A stretch of 14,824 bases of DNA from CAZPFP01 sp964585895. Lineage in GTDB: Bacteria > Patescibacteriota > Microgenomatia > PFEM01 > JAHIFH01. The stretch lies in assembly GCA_964585895.1 (NCBI GenBank), contig CAZPFP010000015.1, positions 1-14,824 on the forward strand, written 5' to 3'. The notes under the pieces were generated by a model. The model was given only the letters and a program-made list of their open reading frames with translations, was not told the origin of the DNA and did not search any database. Each line of letters opens with the position of its first letter. The stretch's first letter is position 1. Positions 10,249 to 14,824 of the stretch are shown here, piece after piece. Position numbers and translations under genes: made by a program.

Positions 10249-12179
10249 CGAATCTCTATCTCTAATATCTTATTGCCTGATAACAGCAATATCTTTTTCT
10301 CTTCCTCAGAAGCAATTAAACCCGCTACTTCACCCATTCCCTGCCAAACATATTGAGAATGATATTCACCTGACTTATTAATCACCACCACCCGAGCGTT
10401 ACCCTTGTCTAAAATATAAAGATTTTCCTGGTCATCATCAGTGAAAATTGCGGTTGGATTATTTAAGGGCTTGTCTAAACCGGCAATGGCAAAATGATCC
10501 CTACTCCCCTGGGTGAACTTCAAAATCGTCCCGTCTCCTTTTAAAACCCAAACCGAACCATCAATACCCATCCCTACCGCATCGCTGAAATCGAGTTCTT
10601 CACCTGTCAGCCAACGGCGATAAGCGCCGAAACCGCCCTCAATCCCCGGATATTTCCAAACCTCTCCTTGTTTATCCAAAAGATAAAGACTGCCTCCAAA
10701 AGCCCTTAAATCGATAATCTCCCCCCATTCATCACTGGTTTCCACTACCAGTTTTTCCCGTTTAGTCTCTTTATCAAATTCAAGAATGCCTCTCTCGGTT
10801 AATAAATAAATTTTGGGCAAGAAAACAGCCACTTGTTGACCATCAGCCAAAGCTTCCCCACCCGCTAAAATAGTTGACTTTGGAGAATCTATTTTCAGGC
10901 TATAAATTGTTTGTTTGTTTTTATCAAAAATAATTATTTCTCCCCCGGAAACAGCCCAATCATCACCCCGCGCCCCATCTTTGGTAATCACTAAATCATA
11001 ATAGACTTTAGGTTCGATCTCATGTTCACGCATTACCAAAGATAGTGATTGGTCTAATTCTGTTTTAAAATCAAGAACTGCTTGACTAGCTTCTTCATTA
11101 TTAATTTCTTCAATTAAATTCCTTGCTTCAAGTAATAATTCCCGCGCCCTGATTGGGTTAAGCTCAATCAAACCATCACCTTCGCTCTTTTTAGCTTGGG
11201 CTTGGTTTAAGATAGCCACTTGACCACCATCTTCTGACTGACGACCACGCTGCCTAACTCCCAAAACCACGCTAACGACCAACAAAATTAAAAGAATCGC
11301 CGCTACGCTTATCAAAGTTCTCCGCGACTTCTTTTCTTCCCCATCCTCTTTAGTTAAATAAATAGCCCGACGCTTTAATTTTTTTTCCACTTTAAAAAGA
11401 AGCAATTGGCCCAAGCCAACTCCTTGTTTTAACCAACCGCCAAGTCTTTTCTTAACCGCAGCTTTGATTCCTGGTCCTTCAAAAACTGGTTTTGTCTTTC
11501 CTTCTTCTGAGACTTGTTCTTCAGGGGCGACAATCACTTCGACTTCTTCTTTAACCAAGCTTTCTACTTTCAAAACCGCGGCGGCGGCCATCCCGTCTTC
11601 TTTTTGTCCGTGAACCATTGGCATTAAAGATTCCGCCGCTTCTTTGGCGGAATCAACTAATAAGGCCGCCTTAATCGCCCCTTCATCCAAAACAGAGAAA
11701 AATTTCTCACTGCCTAAGAGAAAAATATCGCCACTAGCCGCTCGCCCACTAGCCACTTCCACTTCCTCGCCCTCTCCGGACAAGAGGGTCGCCATTTTCC
11801 CCTCTCGCTGAATCAAAACATTCCCCTTACCGGCAATGGCGAAATAAATTGTTTCTCCCACTAAAGCGGCCGCTTCTATTTCCACCGTGGCTTCATTCTT
11901 TGTCTCTTTCAAAACCTGTTCCAGGGCTTTTTTCAGTTGGTTAATCGCTTTTTCTTCTAAATGGCCATAATACTCTTCATGAAGGCGGGAAATCATCTCT
12001 TTGCCAGCGGCAACGACTTCTACTTCTTCGGCTAATTCAGAAAGACTAATCACCGCTAAAAATTGACCTCTTTTAACCAGTTTTTCCTTTTCAGTTGGGG
12101 AAAAAGTGTGAATTTGAGACCAAGCTTGGCCAGTCGCCGTTCCCATAATTTTAGCAATTTCAAGAAGAAATTTTTTCAT
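10245..12179 (-). CDS. One-TM protein: PP2C-like cytoplasmic domain and propeller-like outer domain
   Basis: This is a 644-aa protein. Residues 1-205 resemble a PP2C (PPM) phosphatase core: AAALVGETIYFAIAGKGNVLI and GDIFLLGSEKFF match the beta-sandwich strands, and EDGMAAAAVLKV matches the final DN-strand. The metal-binding Asp motifs (DGxGG, GD of the GDSR strand) are not seen, so it may be a pseudophosphatase. A linker and basic stretch lead to one TM helix (about 288-308). A short helical region (about 320-385, QAQAKK...NLIEEINNEE) follows, then repeated beta-strand blocks (about 390-644), including PTAIFTDDDQENLYILDKGNARVVVI, an NHL-like propeller blade. It is preceded by a 4-bp gap from the 81-aa gene and overlaps smpB. 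Function unknown; a transmembrane signalling role is inference. Confidence 0.85.
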   Translation of the reverse strand: MKKFLLEIAKIMGTATGQAWSQIHTFSPTEKEKLVKRGQFLAVISLSELAEEVEVVAAGKEMISRLHEEYYGHLEEKAINQLKKALEQVLKETKNEATVEIEAAALVGETIYFAIAGKGNVLIQREGKMATLLSGEGEEVEVASGRAASGDIFLLGSEKFFSVLDEGAIKAALLVDSAKEAAESLMPMVHGQKEDGMAAAAVLKVESLVKEEVEVIVAPEEQVSEEGKTKPVFEGPGIKAAVKKRLGGWLKQGVGLGQLLLFKVEKKLKRRAIYLTKEDGEEKKSRRTLISVAAILLILLVVSVVLGVRQRGRQSEDGGQVAILNQAQAKKSEGDGLIELNPIRARELLLEARNLIEEINNEEASQAVLDFKTELDQSLSLVMREHEIEPKVYYDLVITKDGARGDDWAVSGGEIIIFDKNKQTIYSLKIDSPKSTILAGGEALADGQQVAVFLPKIYLLTERGILEFDKETKREKLVVETSDEWGEIIDLRAFGGSLYLLDKQGEVWKYPGIEGGFGAYRRWLTGEELDFSDAVGMGIDGSVWVLKGDGTILKFTQGSRDHFAIAGLDKPLNNPTAIFTDDDQENLYILDKGNARVVVINKSGEYHSQYVWQGMGEVAGLIASEEEKKILLLSGNKILEIEIR

Positions 12180-12183
12180 TAGT

Positions 12184-12429
12184 TTAGAAAGCCAGAAGAA
12201 TAACTAACATCAAAAGGATAATCATCCCTAAATGAACCCAAGCAATAATCTTGATCGGTAAATTAATTGCCCCATTCAGAGTTTTGCTCATCAAACCCAC
12301 CTGACGAATAACAATCACCCCAAAAGCTAAATAAAAGAGCATGCCAAAAAGAAAGAGGCCTTTTAGAAACCAGTGATAACTAAAGCTCAAAGTAGTTAAA
12401 TATCCAATTAATCTTTCAAAAGGGGTCAT
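12184..12429 (-). CDS. Small two-TM membrane protein, function unknown
   Basis: This is an 81-aa protein with two strong membrane helices (about 20-42 and 57-80) and a short amphipathic N-terminus. The loop RQVGLMSKTLNGAINLP between the helices is weakly basic, so it is probably cytoplasmic or close to the membrane. Its ATG overlaps the upstream PH-domain gene stop (ATGA), with GGAGG 5 nt before it. Similar two-helix proteins occur in CPR operons, but I recognise no characterised family. It is likely to work with the PH-domain or PP2C-like neighbours. Confidence 0.8.
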   Translation of the reverse strand: MTPFERLIGYLTTLSFSYHWFLKGLFLFGMLFYLAFGVIVIRQVGLMSKTLNGAINLPIKIIAWVHLGMIILLMLVILLAF

Positions 12430-13094
12430 CTCACCCTCCCGTCTATTTTTTCCTGTTCTTCTTCAGTAATTAATTCATTAAGAATTTTAATCACTTCCTC
12501 TGGCTTGGGAATGGCTTCAAAAACAAATTCTCTTTGCTCCGCCGCTGTTTGGATATGAACATCACCATAGTTGAAAAGGGAGCGGACAAAACCGCCCATT
12601 TTAACACTAATATCTTGAACGACATCAATTTTGGCGCTGGAAATATCCCGATAAAGAATACTGGGAAAATCAATATCAATCACTCTCTCGTCAGTAATAA
12701 TATTGACATTAAAAAACCATCTCAGAAAATGTTCAAAAGCATAGGAAAAAGCGAAGAGATACCAAATTAGAACAGCCGCAGACCGATAGCGAAAAGAAAC
12801 TAAAAGTTCAGGGAAAATTCTGAAAACAACCCTTGGTAAGATAATCATCGCCACAACCACCAAGACCCACCCTAAATTAGTAATCAGGTGGCGCCTGGCT
12901 AAAAGAATGATTTTTTCTTTTCTTTCCTGGGTATCAAAGGTAAGCTTTTTGGGACGAATGACTAAAGCCGCAAGGGGATTGGTGGTTCTTTGGGCTTTTA
13001 GCTTATCGGCGACCGTCTCGGCTTTAACCGCCCTGGATTTGGCAGGCTCCTTAGTCTCTTTTATTTCGGTTTTAGCTAGGTAAATATCTGGCAT
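12426..13094 (-). CDS. PH-domain (bPH2/YdbT-like) membrane protein
   Basis: This is a 222-aa protein. A charged N-terminus of about 65 residues is followed by two membrane helices (about 70-92 and 100-122) and then a bacterial PH-like domain: FFNVNIITDERVIDIDFPSILYRD, ISSAKIDVVQDISV, NYGDVHIQTAA and FEAIPKPEEVIKILNELI. The VxxxxIxDVxV-like and YGDVxIxT blocks are characteristic of this family. Its function is unknown in most bacteria; some relatives affect envelope stress or lipid processes. No SD precedes its ATG. A palindromic element fills the gap to the upstream SpoIID gene. It overlaps the 81-aa gene by four bases. Confidence 0.88.
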   Translation of the reverse strand: MPDIYLAKTEIKETKEPAKSRAVKAETVADKLKAQRTTNPLAALVIRPKKLTFDTQERKEKIILLARRHLITNLGWVLVVVAMIILPRVVFRIFPELLVSFRYRSAAVLIWYLFAFSYAFEHFLRWFFNVNIITDERVIDIDFPSILYRDISSAKIDVVQDISVKMGGFVRSLFNYGDVHIQTAAEQREFVFEAIPKPEEVIKILNELITEEEQEKIDGRVR

Positions 13095-13099
13095 AAAAT

Positions 13100-13180
13100 T
13101 TAGGACTTTAGGAATATAAGAATGTAGTGATTAGTCTTAATATTGACTACTTACTAACCACTAAAATCCTGCAATCCTAA
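13100..13180. repeat. Interrupted palindromic element before the PH-domain gene
   Basis: An 11-bp inverted repeat TAGTGATTAGT (13125-13135)/ACTAACCACTA (13153-13163), one mismatch, surrounds a 17-bp loop. Outer arms TTAGGA (13100-13105)/TCCTAA (13175-13180) and inner AGGA/TCCT pairs extend it. No T-run follows on the minus strand, so it is not a simple terminator. The repeated TTAGGA/AGGA text suggests a mobile palindromic (MITE/REP-like) repeat or an attenuator. Confidence 0.6.
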
Positions 13181-13185
13181 TTCTA

Positions 13186-14824
13186 TCACTTATGCTCAAT
13201 ATTAAACAGCGGACCAACAATTTGAATATTGGCGGGGGCGCGAAGATTGAAAAAATCCTTAAACTCCGGTCCATCAAAACTTTGGGAACCAGCATCACCA
13301 GAAACAGTCACGGAAGTAGTTCTGCCTAAACCTTTGTCCCAATCAACAGAAACACCGGAAACGCTGTTAAAAGGAGTAATACTTCGACTTCTCAACTCCT
13401 GCTTCACTCTTTCTTCGTTCCAAATCTCTCCACCATAAGGGTGGGGTTTGTCGGTCTGGTAAAGATGTTCTTTGGTCGAGGCGTCAGCCCTAGCGAGAAG
13501 AATTACATTGGCAATATCGGCCGTTTCTTCTGACTTAAGCCAGGCGGAGTTAGCGTATTCCTTTCGCCAGCCTTGGGCAGCATAAAAACAAGGAGAATCT
13601 CGGTCATAAGCCTTGGCTTGCAAATCACCAAAACTAGCTACATCACCATTTGTATCCCGCATTCTTTTGGTCCAAGGCCGTTGACTCCACCCCACATCCG
13701 AAGAGAGGTAGGTGTAGCCTCCAGAAGTGGAAGCATACCAGGCGGTAATTACCTGGCCACTGTGAACGGCCACTTCTCCTTCGGTTGCTCTTACCGCCGC
13801 TTCCCAATTACCGCCTTTGTTACCCCCTTTATAAACCTGACAACTCTGGGTGGTGCAAATTTCCTTAGCTCCATTATCAGTATAAGCCAGAGCATAAGAA
13901 CGGGCGGCCACGGCCTGAGCCTTCTGCGCTTCAATGGGCCAACTCTCGGGCATTTCGTAAACCCCCAATAAATATTGCTCCAAGGGCATACTGCCATATC
14001 CCTGAATATTAATATTGATATTCGGTTTCTTCTCAAGACTAATGTCAGCGTAATAAACATGAAGAATCTCTTGATAAGATTGCCCCGCCTTAGCTCGGCC
14101 ATAAGCCCCGTACTGGTTCATGCCTACCCGGTGGGGAATGCCATAAGTAAAAAAAGCAAAGGCCGGACTAAAACCTGGGTCTCTTTCCCGGTCATCAACG
14201 CAAATTAAAGGACCAGCTCCCAAAGAAGTGGGCAAATTCAAACTGGCCAATTTCTGGGCCAACAATTGTGACTGCTTAGCCGTCAAAGAGGCAATGGCTG
14301 TTTCTACTTTTTCCACTTCTCCCTCCAAAAAACTCGCTTTGCCATCCACCTCTTTTTGTAATTGAGAAAGACTCACTTGACTCCGCTCTAAAACATCTTT
14401 ATCCTCAATCAACTTCTTTAAATCACCCGCAATTTGAACAATCGTCACCTTATCCTGATTAACCATTTTTGTTCGAAAAGCCAGCTCTCGCGCCAATTCC
14501 TGAGCACTGGCCGAAGAAAGAAGTAAAAGCAAAGGGGAAGACCTTTGACTATCAATGTAATAGCTCCTTACCTTGGCTGCCAAGAGAGTTTCCTGAAAAG
14601 CTAAATCCACCTCCCGTTCAAGAATGCTTTCCTCCAACTGTTTCAAACCCGCGGAAACAGCATTAAGTCTCTTCTGAATATCAGCCAGCTGTGTTTTCAA
14701 CTTAGCCAACTCCGCCTTGTTTCGCTCATGAGCCGGTGCCAAAGTATCAATAATCTTCTGAATTTCATTAATCTGACAATCATAATCACTTTCCGGACAT
14801 TCAGCTCTCACCACCAAAACAGAA
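13186..14824 (-). CDS. SpoIID/LytB-domain cell-wall enzyme with N-terminal coiled coil (5' end outside window)
   Basis: At least 545 residues are present. The frame stays open to the window edge and the N-terminal VRA-EC looks like the end of a signal peptide, so the true start is upstream and the TTG at 14817 is not a start. A long coiled coil (about 15-195 from that point, KAELAKLKTQLADIQKRL and similar heptads) resembles the PcsB/CwlO regulatory region. The SpoIID domain follows (about 228-500): HRVGMNQYGAYGRA, PLEQYLLGVYEMPESWP, IEAQKAQAVAARSYAL and the conserved STSGGYT. SpoIID proteins are lytic transglycosylases of denuded peptidoglycan; the Glu of EMP is the likely catalytic acid (from the family). 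It acts outside the membrane, probably in division or envelope remodelling, since CPR cells do not sporulate. Confidence 0.92.
   Translation of the reverse strand, partial: SVLVVRAECPESDYDCQINEIQKIIDTLAPAHERNKAELAKLKTQLADIQKRLNAVSAGLKQLEESILEREVDLAFQETLLAAKVRSYYIDSQRSSPLLLLLSSASAQELARELAFRTKMVNQDKVTIVQIAGDLKKLIEDKDVLERSQVSLSQLQKEVDGKASFLEGEVEKVETAIASLTAKQSQLLAQKLASLNLPTSLGAGPLICVDDRERDPGFSPAFAFFTYGIPHRVGMNQYGAYGRAKAGQSYQEILHVYYADISLEKKPNININIQGYGSMPLEQYLLGVYEMPESWPIEAQKAQAVAARSYALAYTDNGAKEICTTQSCQVYKGGNKGGNWEAAVRATEGEVAVHSGQVITAWYASTSGGYTYLSSDVGWSQRPWTKRMRDTNGDVASFGDLQAKAYDRDSPCFYAAQGWRKEYANSAWLKSEETADIANVILLARADASTKEHLYQTDKPHPYGGEIWNEERVKQELRSRSITPFNSVSGVSVDWDKGLGRTTSVTVSGDAGSQSFDGPEFKDFFNLRAPANIQIVGPLFNIEHK

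Noticed and set aside
13791..14102. Minus-strand 103-aa and plus-strand 132-aa ORFs within the SpoIID gene.
   Set aside because: Both are shadow frames of a conserved domain and contain no recognisable motif.
14815..14817. TTG as the start of the SpoIID protein.
   Set aside because: The frame continues to the window edge and the following residues look like the end of a signal peptide, so the start lies outside the window.
1..14824. CRISPR array, transposase, integrase, toxin-antitoxin or phage genes.
   Set aside because: No regularly spaced repeats of the right size and no such protein motifs were found on either strand.
1..14824. Recoded TGA (code 25 or 4).
   Set aside because: TGA ends several well-conserved genes here (for example rrf2 and the PP2C-like gene) at the expected place, and no conserved frame reads through it.

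Overview
The window looks like a chromosome segment from an uncultured candidate-phyla-radiation (Patescibacteria, Parcubacteria-like) bacterium. The reasons are low-to-moderate GC, genes packed with overlapping start/stop codons, tRNAs without an encoded CCA, and a typical CPR gene set: short prepilins with an ARDA(R)RK-type motif, a single-RRM RNA-binding protein, a SpoIID protein with a long coiled coil, a PP2C-like membrane protein and small orphan membrane proteins. TGA is used as an ordinary stop throughout, which argues against the code-25 Gracilibacteria/Absconditabacteria. The taxonomic placement is inference. Every gene I can support lies on the minus strand, so transcription runs from high to low coordinates.

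Layout in transcription order. 14824-9802: a truncated SpoIID/coiled-coil cell-wall enzyme, a palindromic intergenic element, then a tightly chained set of a PH-domain membrane protein, an 81-aa membrane protein, a large one-TM protein with a PP2C-like inner part and a propeller-like outer part, and smpB. 9811-9446: ssrA (tmRNA), whose first 10 nt overlap the end of smpB, followed by a terminator. 9398-8697: comF, carrying an in-frame palindromic insertion. 8657-7003: six tRNAs (all four Ser isoacceptors, Arg-CCG and Arg-GCG) interleaved with a two-TM protein and a NUDIX hydrolase, with a REP-like repeat in between. 6961-4045: dnaG-rpoD, then tRNA-Asn. 3742-2868: an isoprenylcysteine-methyltransferase-like enzyme and a four-TM protein. 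2710-1088: an RRM protein, an anchored Cys-containing protein and a prepilin with a CFI-box C-terminus. 1015-1: an Rrf2/IscR-type regulator with its operator, followed by a truncated cysteine desulfurase.

How the parts fit together. The Rrf2 regulator and the cysteine desulfurase are translationally coupled, and a perfect palindrome covers the promoter -10 and the Shine-Dalgarno, so an autoregulated iron-sulfur or cysteine-sulfur operon is likely. smpB and ssrA form one trans-translation unit in which the protein and RNA genes physically overlap. dnaG-rpoD is the core of the classical macromolecular-synthesis operon, with tRNAs on both sides. Six promoters share an extended -10, TGnTAnAAT, and the RpoD in the same window keeps the region 3.0 His/Glu expected to read the TG.

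No CRISPR array, transposase, phage gene or defence system was found. The most unusual items are the smpB/ssrA overlap with its atypical tag ending in Val-Tyr-Ala, the in-frame palindrome in comF, the CFI-box on a pilin, the operator/SD palindrome at rrf2, and three small palindromic repeat elements. No stretch longer than 300 bases lacks a gene.
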